From contig JAIRML010000045.1 of assembly GCA_031258665.1 (NCBI GenBank), forward strand, positions 1-7,499: a DNA stretch of 7,499 nt. The letters are read 5' to 3'. Below, in pieces: positions 1 to 5,518 of the stretch. Positions within the stretch are counted from its first letter, which is position 1, and the number at the start of each line of letters is the position of its first letter. The position numbers and the translations under genes are program-made. The notes beneath the pieces are model-generated. The model saw nothing but the letters and a program-made list of their open reading frames with translations. It ran no database searches and was not told the DNA's origin. The DNA is from Oscillospiraceae bacterium (GTDB taxonomy: Bacteria > Bacillota > Clostridia > Oscillospirales > UBA929).

Positions 1-1756
1 CTTGCCACACTCTGGTCCAGCCGCCGAGCTGCCAGCCGATGTTGTTGGCAAAGCGCCCGGTCACCATGATCTTATCGCCGGGGACATCCTTCAGTGTCTC
101 CATCACTTTGTCTTTGTTCTTGAGCAGCACCATGGACTCGCGGACGGCGCGGCGCGCCAGGGCCACGGTTTCAGGCTTCCTGATCTGTGTTTTCGCCTGG
201 GCGGTCGCGGCGGCCAGCCGCTCGCTGCGGGTGTCGCCGGCCGCGGCCTCCACAAGCGTCGGGTTGTCAAACAGGCCAAGCTCAAACTTGACGCGCAGGA
301 TCCTGCTGACGGCGTCATCGATGCGCGATATCGGGATGACGCCGCTCTGCGTCAGCTTGACCACATCCGCAACCCAACCCGTGGTTGAGACCGCCATGTC
401 CATGTCTCCGCCGGCGTTGACGAAGGCCGCTATCCTGACCTGTCTCTGCGTAAAGGCGGACCCGTCAAAATGCGTCGATTTCCCGTAGAAGAATTCCATG
501 TACTCCTGGATCGCGGCCGCGGCGGACGGGCCGTAAGGGTCGCCATGCCCGGAGTTGTAGTCGCTGACCACAAACCCGGTGAACCCGAAGCCGCCTTCGG
601 ACACGGACTTCTTAATGACGTTGAGCATGGAGGTAAACTCATGCATCCGCAGGCCGTTGAAGTAGTTGTATGAAGGCATCAGGCTGCGCGTTCCGCCTTC
701 GACCATGATCCTGTAGGCGTTGAGCATCTGCCCGACTTCCGGGTCGGCCTTCAGCTGCTCCGGCGTGAGTTCTTTCAGCGCCTTCATGTTCGTCAGCTGA
801 TCCAGAGAAAGCCTGGAGGGGTAGGCCCCGTAGCCGACGATCGGGAAGTTGGGGTTGTAATAGAATCCGTTCCCGGCGTTGGCGCCGTTGACGGTCGAGC
901 CCTCGGTGGTAAAATGCTTCATGGTGCCGATCACCTGGCTGCCGCCGCCCAGGAACGCGTACTGGTTCTTATCGCCCGGGTCCCCGGTGTCAAGACCGTC
1001 CCACCGGTCGGGCGCGCCGCCGCGGAAGCCCTGATCATAATAATTGCCGAAGATTCCGTTTCTTTCGTAATCGTGCCCCCAGCCCTCATGGTAGCGGCCC
1101 CAGCGCGGGTTTTGCCCCATGACAATGGCCGGCGAAAAGCTGGCGTAAAGCTCCAGGGCGCGCATTTCGGAGGCGACGGCCCTTCCTATCTCCTCCATGA
1201 GCTCCGGGCTTCCCGACGCCGCGCCTGAGGCGTGGGGGAAAATCGTGGTGCCGGGCGCGTGGGCCGTGCCGTGGACAGCGTCGATTTCATAGAGGATCGG
1301 GATGCCGAGCGGCGTCTCGTCCATCGCGGTCTGCCACTGGTCATAGGAATCAAGCCACCCCGACACGGTGTTACCCATGCCGTCTCCGCCGTTCGCCGCG
1401 GAGAGCCCAAAGGTGCTGTTGGGGACAGAGCCGCCCCCCGACAGCACCGAGCCTATATAAAACGCCTTGGCATTCGTGTTGGTGGGGCGCTCAAGCTGCA
1501 TCATCTGGCCCGCTTTTTCCGTGAGGGTCATCTGATCGAGCAAGGCCTTGATACGGACTTCGATGGGTTTGCTTTTGTCCATGTAAACGGATTTGTCAAC
1601 CACGCGGCCCTCGGCCGTGGGGCTGGTGTGATTGATGCCCTCTTGCTCGGGATATGTCTCGGCCAAAACTGTTACCGGCGACAGAAACACCGCCATAGAC
1701 AGAACGATCATCACGACCATCGTCAGGGAAAGCGGCCTGCGGAAATACTTTTTCAT
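1..1756 (-). CDS. Secreted glycoside hydrolase family 3 beta-glucosidase/exo-glucanase (3' end cut by window)
   Basis: This is the first ~585 codons of a family 3 glycoside hydrolase, which removes glucose or related sugars from the non-reducing ends of beta-glucans and oligosaccharides outside the cell. The protein starts with a Sec signal peptide (basic MKKYFRR, hydrophobic core, likely cleavage after VLA at about residue 32). The GH3 N-terminal barrel shows EKAGQMMQ, an EIDAVHG motif near 160, NPRWGRYHEGWG near 215-225, KHFTTEG near 280, and the nucleophile motif GFVVSDY with the catalytic Asp at 399. RIDDAVSRILRVKFELGLFDNP and MVLLKN (about 542) end that domain. The last visible residues, NIGWQLGGWTRVWQ, start the C-terminal domain in the style of ExoI/ExoP exo-glucanases. 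The acid/base residue and the true end lie outside the window. The start is set by GGGAGG (1766-1771) nine bases upstream. It follows the gene at 1807-2655 in the same direction after 50 bp, so it is probably the second gene of an operon. Substrate specificity cannot be told. Confidence 0.93.
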   Translation of the reverse strand, partial: MKKYFRRPLSLTMVVMIVLSMAVFLSPVTVLAETYPEQEGINHTSPTAEGRVVDKSVYMDKSKPIEVRIKALLDQMTLTEKAGQMMQLERPTNTNAKAFYIGSVLSGGGSVPNSTFGLSAANGGDGMGNTVSGWLDSYDQWQTAMDETPLGIPILYEIDAVHGTAHAPGTTIFPHASGAASGSPELMEEIGRAVASEMRALELYASFSPAIVMGQNPRWGRYHEGWGHDYERNGIFGNYYDQGFRGGAPDRWDGLDTGDPGDKNQYAFLGGGSQVIGTMKHFTTEGSTVNGANAGNGFYYNPNFPIVGYGAYPSRLSLDQLTNMKALKELTPEQLKADPEVGQMLNAYRIMVEGGTRSLMPSYNYFNGLRMHEFTSMLNVIKKSVSEGGFGFTGFVVSDYNSGHGDPYGPSAAAAIQEYMEFFYGKSTHFDGSAFTQRQVRIAAFVNAGGDMDMAVSTTGWVADVVKLTQSGVIPISRIDDAVSRILRVKFELGLFDNPTLVEAAAGDTRSERLAAATAQAKTQIRKPETVALARRAVRESMVLLKNKDKVMETLKDVPGDKIMVTGRFANNIGWQLGGWTRVWQ

Positions 1757-1806
1757 ACCCTTTAACCTCCCAAAATAACACAACATTCCATCTGTGAATC
1801 CGCGCA

Positions 1807-2655
1807 TTACTCCTTCACAACCGGGAAAATGGGCACATGGCCGCTGTCCCAGCAGAACACGGCGCGGCTGAATGCGCCGGCCGGATACGCCGCCAGATCG
1901 GCGTCAAATGTCAGGGTAAAGGCCGTGTTGGCGTCGACTTCGACCGGCTTCCGTTCCACGTAAGCAAGGCTGCCGTCACTGTTGTACACCGCCAGTATGG
2001 CGGAACCTTCCAGTGCGTCGTCTGCGTTGTTGGCTACCAAAGCAAAGGCGGAGTCACCGAAAACGGCGTCGAGTATAAAATTCCATCGGAACGTATGCGC
2101 GTAAACCGCCGACGCCAGGCCGCCTTCTGATGCCGCCACGGTCAGTTGGCGCGCAATGGGGTTGACCCCTTCCACCAGAGCCGGCATGACGATCCTGCCA
2201 TCGGCGCTCAATCGCGCCCATCCGGTCGTGTTGACATATGTCCCCACAAACGCCCCGCCAATTTGCAGACCGGGGAGGTAAGAACCAACCGGGTTGTCCG
2301 GCTCGCCGGCATAGTACGCGTCGACGGTGTCGGCGTCAAACGCGTAATAATACTCGGCCCCGGCCAATTGGTTCGCAATGTAGACGTCGGGCATGGGCAT
2401 TTTATTGACCAACGTGACCCCGGTGAGCGGCGCATCCGCCCCATAGAACGACGCAACATGCGCGCCGTTCGTGAGGGACCCGTCGAAATAGGACCCGATC
2501 GGGTTGCCTGTTACACCCGCGTAATAGACGTCCACAGAGAGCCCGGCCCCGTACGCGGTGACGACGAGGGCCGACAGGCAGAGCGAGACCGCCAGCGCCG
2601 CGGCGGCAAAGCGGCCCGCCCCCCTTACGGAGAACTTGGATGTTTCCAAAAACAT
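1807..2655 (-). CDS. Secreted protein with a duplicated YYAG/NP/GSY motif, unknown function
   Basis: A 282-residue exported protein that I do not recognise by name. The N-terminus is a signal peptide: Lys7, Arg11 and Arg15, a hydrophobic core at about 16-33, and likely cleavage after VTA34 or YGA37. The mature N-terminal half carries two copies of a ~30-residue unit starting at Val41 and Val111, exactly 70 residues apart. Both read VD-x-YYAG-x3-NP-[IV]-GSY-x2-G and continue with a GA-x-V-x-[ST]-[FY] stretch. The last ~85 residues (AILAVYNSDGSLAYVERK to AVFCWDSGHVPIFPV) resemble the small beta-sandwich tail seen at the end of many clostridial and Paenibacillus secreted proteins; this is from memory of the family pattern. 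An ATG 42 bases upstream is possible, but the chosen start has AGGAGG ten bases before it and gives a cleaner signal peptide. It lies 50 bp before the GH3 gene, so a surface or carbohydrate-related role is inferred, not shown. Confidence 0.82.
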   Translation of the reverse strand: MFLETSKFSVRGAGRFAAAALAVSLCLSALVVTAYGAGLSVDVYYAGVTGNPIGSYFDGSLTNGAHVASFYGADAPLTGVTLVNKMPMPDVYIANQLAGAEYYYAFDADTVDAYYAGEPDNPVGSYLPGLQIGGAFVGTYVNTTGWARLSADGRIVMPALVEGVNPIARQLTVAASEGGLASAVYAHTFRWNFILDAVFGDSAFALVANNADDALEGSAILAVYNSDGSLAYVERKPVEVDANTAFTLTFDADLAAYPAGAFSRAVFCWDSGHVPIFPVVKE

Positions 2656-2665
2656 GTGGATATCG

Positions 2666-2671
2666 CCTCCT
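2666..2671 (-). promoter_or_regulatory. Ribosome binding site of the repeat-protein gene
   Basis: AGGAGG on the minus strand lies ten bases before the ATG at 2655. It favours that start over the in-frame ATG at 2697, which has no such site. Confidence 0.75.
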
Positions 2672-3061
2672 GTGTGTAAAATTCGGTGCGGTGCCAATCG
2701 CGCAATCAGTGTCTGCTTGGATGCCTTTCATGCTGATATACCCCCATGCGTATCAAAATCATCCCCTTCCCTCGTGAGACAACACATGGCCCCGACCGCG
2801 GTTCGCTGTGCCCGCGGCGGGCAGGAACCCCGGGGCAAGACCGTCTGCACAAACAGTCCCGCCGGCGGCCGCCTTCACTGCACACAAAAGCGGCCGCCCT
2901 TCTCCGGGCAGTCTCCCGCCGGCCCGCGCAACCCTCTGGGCCGCAGCGCCTCCGGCGTTTCTGTATGGTCTGCTATGTTATACCTTTTTTAAGGAGGCTG
3001 TTTTTTGACATTTTCCCCGTTTCGTCCGGTTGAAATGGACAAAAAATATTGTGTTTGACCC
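2672..3061. other. Gene-poor intergenic region with GC-rich inverted repeats
   Basis: About 390 bp without a credible gene. Short open frames here are arginine/proline-rich and lack family motifs. I could not find a convincing minus-strand promoter for the secretion operon. GC-rich inverted repeats are present: GCCCGC/GCGGGC at 2810-2822, and GGCGGCCGC at 2864-2872 facing GCGGCCGCC at 2890-2898 around a 17-base loop. CCCGCCGGC occurs directly repeated at 2858-2866 and 2915-2923. None is followed by a T-run on either strand, so they are not ordinary intrinsic terminators. They could form structure in a long 5' leader of the minus-strand operon, or be remnants. Confidence 0.5.
2864..2898. repeat. 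GC-rich inverted repeat, 9-bp arms
   Basis: GGCGGCCGC (2864-2872) and GCGGCCGCC (2890-2898) are exact reverse complements separated by 17 bases. Each arm also contains the self-complementary octamer GCGGCCGC. Function is unknown. Confidence 0.6.
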
Positions 3062-3090
3062 TTGATTTTGCAAAATACGTGTAGTATAAT
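3062..3090 (+). promoter_or_regulatory. Sigma-A-type promoter, plus strand, with no protein gene after it
   Basis: TTGATT (3062-3067) and a consensus TATAAT (3085-3090) are separated by 17 bases. Transcription would start near 3096-3098. No convincing coding sequence follows on this strand before the terminator-like hairpin at 3147-3183. The promoter therefore seems to serve a short RNA of roughly 90 nt. The hexamers are seen directly; activity is inferred. Confidence 0.65.
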
Positions 3091-3115
3091 GGACGTGCCA
3101 GTGTCTGTGGCACAC

Positions 3116-3141
3116 TTTTGAAAAGGTATACCTTTTCAAAA
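3116..3141. repeat. Perfect 26-bp palindrome
   Basis: The 13-base half TTTTGAAAAGGTA is followed immediately by its exact reverse complement; the centre GGTATACC lies at 3128/3129. Symmetry stops at the next base on each side. As DNA it could be a dimeric repressor or activator site about 26 bp downstream of the -10 box. As RNA it would fold into a hairpin. Confidence 0.85.
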
Positions 3142-3146
3142 TGATC

Positions 3147-3189
3147 AAAAACCGCTGTTTTCTCCCACAAAACGGCGTTTTTTATTTTT
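3147..3189 (+). terminator. Bidirectional intrinsic terminator
   Basis: Arms 3147-3161 and 3169-3183 form a 15-bp stem with one C-T mismatch (3152/3178) and one G-T wobble, around a 7-base loop. Both ends are A/T tracts. The plus-strand transcript ends in a U-rich run (3178-3189) and the minus-strand transcript in five U. It separates the candidate small RNA from the tRNA block and would also stop minus-strand transcription coming from the right. Confidence 0.75.
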
Positions 3190-3311
3190 GCGGCCGCGAG
3201 GGATAACGCGCGTCAACGGCCGACGGCACAAGTATGCCATATGTTTGCAGTTCTGTCAACATCTTTTTGTGCTTTCTCCCGAGTTCATCGGTCGAAAAAC
3301 ACAAGACTGTC
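3190..3311. other. Spacer between two terminators
   Basis: About 120 bp with no open frame, promoter or strong structure that I can support. Only a 4-bp GGCA/TGCC hairpin near 3224-3238 is visible. Confidence 0.4.
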
Positions 3312-3352
3312 AAAAAAAGTGCCGCCAAATCTTGCGATTTGGCGGCACTTTT
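3312..3352 (-). terminator. Strong intrinsic terminator after tRNA-Arg
   Basis: On the minus strand the tRNA CCA end runs into a 17-bp perfect stem (arms AAAAGTGCCGCCAAATC and its complement) with a GCAA loop, followed by a run of seven T. The GNRA-type loop, high stem stability and U-tract make this a textbook terminator. It begins directly at the mature 3' end of the tRNA. Confidence 0.92.
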
Positions 3353-3428
3353 GGCACGCCCGGAGGAATTCGAATCCCCGACCTACCGCTTAGGAGGCGG
3401 TCGCTCTATCCTGCTGAGCTACGGGCGC
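3352..3428 (-). tRNA. tRNA-Arg (anticodon CCT), CCA encoded
   Basis: The minus strand folds into a complete cloverleaf. The acceptor stem is GCGCCCG with CGGGCGT (G1-U72 wobble). The D arm is GCTC-AGCAGGATA-GAGC. The anticodon stem ACCGC/GCGGT has loop CTCCTAA, giving anticodon CCT, which reads AGG arginine codons. The variable loop is AGGTC and the T arm is GGGGA-TTCGAAT-TCCTC. The discriminator is G and CCA is encoded (3352-3354). The body is 74 nt plus CCA. It lies 60 bp after the metallophosphoesterase stop with no recognisable promoter between, so it may be transcribed from an upstream promoter and released by processing. Confidence 0.97.
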
Positions 3429-3439
3429 TCATGGGCTGG

Positions 3440-3460
3440 CGCCGGGCGCTGTGCCCGGCG
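3440..3460. repeat. 8-bp GC hairpin between phosphoesterase gene and tRNA
   Basis: Minus strand CGCCGGGC and GCCCGGCG flank a 5-base loop. No T-run follows, so it is not a typical terminator. It could be a processing or stability structure at the 3' end of the phosphoesterase message, upstream of the tRNA. Confidence 0.55.
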
Positions 3461-3488
3461 GGGTATTGCCTTTTCTCCGGCGCCGGCG

Positions 3489-4418
3489 TCATGGTGTCTC
3501 CGCTCCTTTGGGGCGGGTGAGCGTCACCGAGACAACCTCGGGGCGGTTGAAGAGACGGAGCGGCCAGCGGCCCACCCCGGCCAAACCTCGGCTTGTCACC
3601 ATGGCTGTCGCGCCCTCCCACGTGACACCGGAGGTGTGCCGCGGAAACAGCACACGCCCGGGGCCGATGAGACCGTCTGTGAACGGGAGACGGATGAGCC
3701 CGCCGTGGGCGTGCCCGGCAAATACCACGTCGACGCGCTGGGAGACATACTCTGAGAACCGGTCGTACCGGTGGCTGAGCAACACCAAAAATGGGTCTCC
3801 GCCCCGCCGCGCCAACGCCGTGAGTTCCGACAGCGACAGCTTTGTGCGCGGGCCGTTCTGGTCCATGAGGCCGGCCAGGCAGATCTGCTCGCCGCCCCGC
3901 GAGAGGAAGACATAGTCGTTGTCCAGGTAGACAACGCCGGTCTCCCGCAGCACGGCGCGCAATGGATCCACAACGCGGCCGGCCCACTCGTGGTTGCCGG
4001 TCACATAGTAGACCGGGGCCACCGCCATGAGACCCCGGCAGAGCGCCTCCATGCGCGGCAACTCCCCCAGGCGCTGGACGAAATCCCCCGTCAGCACAAT
4101 GATATCCGGCGCCTGGCGCCGCGTCATCTCGATGAGGTCTCGGTTTCCAGGCCCGAACTCGGCGGCGTGCCAGTCGGAGAGATGGACGATCCGAAACCCG
4201 TCGAAGGCCGCGGGCAGACGCGCGTGCGCCAGCGTGTATACGCCAAGCTCCAGCGCGGTGTTGCTGACGACCAAGTCGACGGCCAGAGCGGCCACAACAA
4301 AAAGCAACAAAATCGGCGCCCGGCGCACACGCCCGCGGCGGCGGCGGCGGCGCGGCGATAAAAAATGAGAATTTGGGCTGCGGGCCGCGGGGGCGGCCCA
4401 CGTCAGGCGTCTTCTCAT
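3489..4418 (-). CDS. Membrane-anchored metallophosphoesterase (YkuE-like)
   Basis: A 309-residue calcineurin-type phosphoesterase, which uses two metal ions to hydrolyse phosphoester or pyrophosphate bonds. The motifs are in the usual order: D82-x-H84 (LSDWH), G111-D112 (LTGDF), G141-N-H143-E (TGNHE), H216 (LLSHRYD) and G235-H236-A-H238 (FAGHAHGG). Before them are an arginine-rich stretch (R23-R33) and one hydrophobic segment at about 35-52. By the positive-inside rule the catalytic domain should face outward. The architecture matches the YkuE/LpxG-like group, some of which cleave UDP-diacylglucosamine; the substrate here is unknown. The start at 4418 overlaps the NYN gene stop (ATGA), suggesting translational coupling, since only a weak GGA lies upstream. 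The first ~20 residues look non-conserved and lie in a long inverted repeat. A GTG at Val31 is an alternative but has no ribosome binding site. tRNA-Arg follows. Confidence 0.88.
   Translation of the reverse strand: MRRRLTWAAPAARSPNSHFLSPRRRRRRGRVRRAPILLLFVVAALAVDLVVSNTALELGVYTLAHARLPAAFDGFRIVHLSDWHAAEFGPGNRDLIEMTRRQAPDIIVLTGDFVQRLGELPRMEALCRGLMAVAPVYYVTGNHEWAGRVVDPLRAVLRETGVVYLDNDYVFLSRGGEQICLAGLMDQNGPRTKLSLSELTALARRGGDPFLVLLSHRYDRFSEYVSQRVDVVFAGHAHGGLIRLPFTDGLIGPGRVLFPRHTSGVTWEGATAMVTSRGLAGVGRWPLRLFNRPEVVSVTLTRPKGAETP
4335..4352. repeat. (GCG)6 trinucleotide tract inside the phosphoesterase gene
   Basis: Six perfect GCG units encode the arginine run R23-R28 before the membrane segment. Such tracts can change length by slippage in steps of three bases, which here would keep the frame and alter only the basic patch. 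Confidence 0.6.
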
Positions 4419-4423
4419 TTTTT
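4360..4423 (-). promoter_or_regulatory. Long inverted repeat over the NYN stop and phosphoesterase start
   Basis: AAAAAATGAGAA (4360-4371) and its exact complement TTCTCATTTTTT (4412-4423) are separated by 40 bases. Within them GGGCCGC and GCGGCCC form an inner 7-bp stem with a GGGG loop (CCCC on the minus strand). In the minus-strand RNA this is a two-part hairpin ending in six U. It places both the NYN stop and the phosphoesterase AUG in the 5' arm. It could act as a partial terminator after the NYN gene, or hide the phosphoesterase start unless ribosomes arrive from upstream. The repeat is seen; the function is inferred. Confidence 0.55.
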
Positions 4424-5224
4424 GTTCCGGATGAAGATCAGTTTTCCATTATTTTCCAGTACATTGTCCCGAAAATCCATTTCGATGCTCTCGATGGCGT
4501 CGATGAGCAGGGTCAATTTTTTATATCCATAGTTGCGCGCGTCGAAATCCGGCTGTTTTTTGCTGATCAGGTTACCCACCCCGCCGAGGTAGGCCCAGCC
4601 GTCGTCGTCGGCCACATCGTCGATGGCGGTGCTGATCAGATCGACGATCTCCTCCGGGATCTGGTTGGCCGGGGGCGCCTTCGCCGCCGCCTTGGGCGTC
4701 TTCGCGGGCTTCGGCTGGCTTTCCGGCTCTGCCGGAGGCAGCGCCTCTTTGGCCTTGGCCTTGGCCTTTTTCTTCTCGCCCCCGATGATCTCGATGTACA
4801 GGAACTTGTCGCAGGCCACAATGAAGGGGTTGGGCGTCTTTTTTTCGCCAAATCCGAATACCTTCATGCCGGCCTCCCGCAGACGGGTGGCGAGCCGGGT
4901 GAAATCGGAGTCGGAGGAGACGATGCAAAACCCATCCACCCGCCCGGAGTACAAAATGTCCATGGCGTCGATGATCATGGCGGAGTCCGTGGCGTTTTTC
5001 CCCGTCGTATAGCCATACTGCTGGATGGGCGTGATGGCGGTTTCAAGCAAGGGTTTCTTCCACCCCGTCAGATTGGGAGATGTCCAGTCGCCGTAAATGC
5101 GCTTGACCGTCGGCGTGCCATATACGGCGATCTCCTCCATGATCTCCTTGAGTTGGCGGCGCGGCGCGTTGTCGGCGTCGATCAGCACCGCCAGCCTCAA
5201 CTCGTCCTGTTTTTGCATATTCAT
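4415..5224 (-). CDS. NYN-domain RNase-like protein with C-terminal OST-HTH/LOTUS domain
   Basis: A 269-residue protein of the LabA/DUF88 type. The N-terminal NYN (PIN-like) domain, about residues 8-148, shows the acidic metal-site pattern: LIDADNA with D16 and D18, NATDSAMIIDAMD with D80 and D86, and SSDSDF with D105 and D107. A lysine/alanine/proline-rich linker at about 150-188 follows. Residues ~190-269 match an OST-HTH/LOTUS domain (PEEIVDLI, GWAYLGGVGNLI, FDARNYGYKKLTLLIDAI), a fold associated with RNA binding, including G-rich and structured RNA. NYN proteins are expected to cleave RNA with metal ions; the target here is unknown. The start at 5224 was chosen because AAAGGA (5231-5236) is six bases upstream. 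ATGs at 5248, 5230 and 5218 are alternatives. The stop overlaps the phosphoesterase start by ATGA. The gene is divergent from pyrG. Confidence 0.9.
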   Translation of the reverse strand: MNMQKQDELRLAVLIDADNAPRRQLKEIMEEIAVYGTPTVKRIYGDWTSPNLTGWKKPLLETAITPIQQYGYTTGKNATDSAMIIDAMDILYSGRVDGFCIVSSDSDFTRLATRLREAGMKVFGFGEKKTPNPFIVACDKFLYIEIIGGEKKKAKAKAKEALPPAEPESQPKPAKTPKAAAKAPPANQIPEEIVDLISTAIDDVADDDGWAYLGGVGNLISKKQPDFDARNYGYKKLTLLIDAIESIEMDFRDNVLENNGKLIFIRNKK

Positions 5225-5230
5225 GGCCAT

Positions 5231-5236
5231 TCCTTT
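5231..5236 (-). promoter_or_regulatory. Ribosome binding site of the NYN gene
   Basis: Minus-strand AAAGGA directly abuts the ATG at 5230 and is six bases from the ATG at 5224. The spacing favours 5224 as the translation start. Confidence 0.6.
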
Positions 5237-5338
5237 CGCGCTGTACATCCGGGCGCCTTTTAAAAATCTCTCGGCGCCTCATCCGGCAGAAGTTTTCAGA
5301 GGTGCCCGTCCGTCCTGCGGCATGCAACTCTCTCTCTT

Positions 5339-5358
5339 ATTGTACACCCTCTTGTCAA
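5339..5358 (-). promoter_or_regulatory. Weak candidate promoter for the NYN operon
   Basis: The minus strand carries a perfect TTGACA (5358-5353) and TACAAT (5344-5339), but only eight bases apart, too close for one sigma-A promoter. TACAATAAGA here is identical to the -10 region of the pyrG promoter, so it may be the real -10 box with a poor -35 further upstream. The leader to the NYN start would be about 105-110 bases. Confidence 0.3.
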
Positions 5359-5449
5359 CAGGCGGCGCGGGGCGGCGCTCATCGCCTTGCGCACGGTGTC
5401 CGTGCTGGAAAAATGGCATCTTGTGCGGGATTTTTCTCACAGGCCCATC

Positions 5450-5478
5450 TTGACCCGCCTCCCCAGCGGGGGTACAAT
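5450..5478 (+). promoter_or_regulatory. pyrG promoter
   Basis: TTGACC (5450-5455) and TACAAT (5473-5478) are separated by 17 bases. Transcription is expected near 5484-5486, leaving a leader of about 40 bases before the pyrG start. The leader has no terminator/antiterminator hairpin, and no G-run at the expected +1, unlike the Bacillus subtilis pyrG leader, which senses CTP through reiterative G-start transcription and attenuation. Confidence 0.8.
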
Positions 5479-5513
5479 AAGAAGGATCATGGGCGGGGAG
5501 CCGCACAAAAGAC

Positions 5514-5518
5514 GGAGG
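5514..5518 (+). promoter_or_regulatory. Ribosome binding site of pyrG
   Basis: GGAGG is two bases from the ATG at 5521 and eight bases from the ATG at 5527. The spacing and the family N-terminus (M-x-x-K-[FY]-IFVTGG) point to 5527. Confidence 0.8.

Larger units (their letters stand above)
3095..3189 (+). ncRNA. Candidate small RNA of about 90-95 nt with three consecutive hairpins
   Basis: Between the promoter at 3062-3090 and a terminator at 3147-3189 lies a short unit with almost no unstructured sequence. Hairpin 1 is GTGCCA (3095-3100) with TGGCAC (3108-3113) around a 7-base loop. Hairpin 2 is the perfect 26-bp palindrome 3116-3141. Hairpin 3 is the terminator stem. If transcription starts as late as 3097, the first base pairs of hairpin 1 are lost. 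I do not recognise a known family: it is not a tRNA, T-box leader or 6S-like fold. The alternative is that the palindrome is a DNA operator and the transcript is incidental. No neighbouring gene shows what it would regulate. Confidence 0.45.

Noticed and set aside
1..1765. Plus-strand and other-frame open frames within the first 1.75 kb
   Set aside because: The continuous minus-strand GH3 reading frame covers this region with signal peptide and catalytic motifs.
2558..3033. Overlapping plus-strand frames of 66-144 codons in the intergenic gap
   Set aside because: Arg/Pro-rich, no ribosome binding site or recognisable motif, partly overlapping the signal-peptide region of the real minus-strand gene.
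3055..3090. TTGACC at 3055-3060 as the -35 box for TATAAT at 3085
   Set aside because: The spacer would be 24 bases; TTGATT at 3062 gives 17.
3141..3206. Small ORF of 21 codons (MIKNRCFLPQNGVFYF...) inside and beyond the candidate small RNA
   Set aside because: No ribosome binding site at a workable distance, and the frame runs through the terminator stem and past the U-tract.
3352..3428. tRNA-Arg as the attachment site of an integrated element
   Set aside because: No integrase gene and no repeat of the tRNA 3' end was found in the window.
3440..3460. Terminator after the phosphoesterase gene
   Set aside because: Stable GC hairpin, but no T-run follows on the minus strand.
4373..5263. Plus-strand 296-codon frame opposite the NYN gene
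   Set aside because: The minus-strand NYN/LOTUS protein has clear motifs; the plus frame is its shadow.
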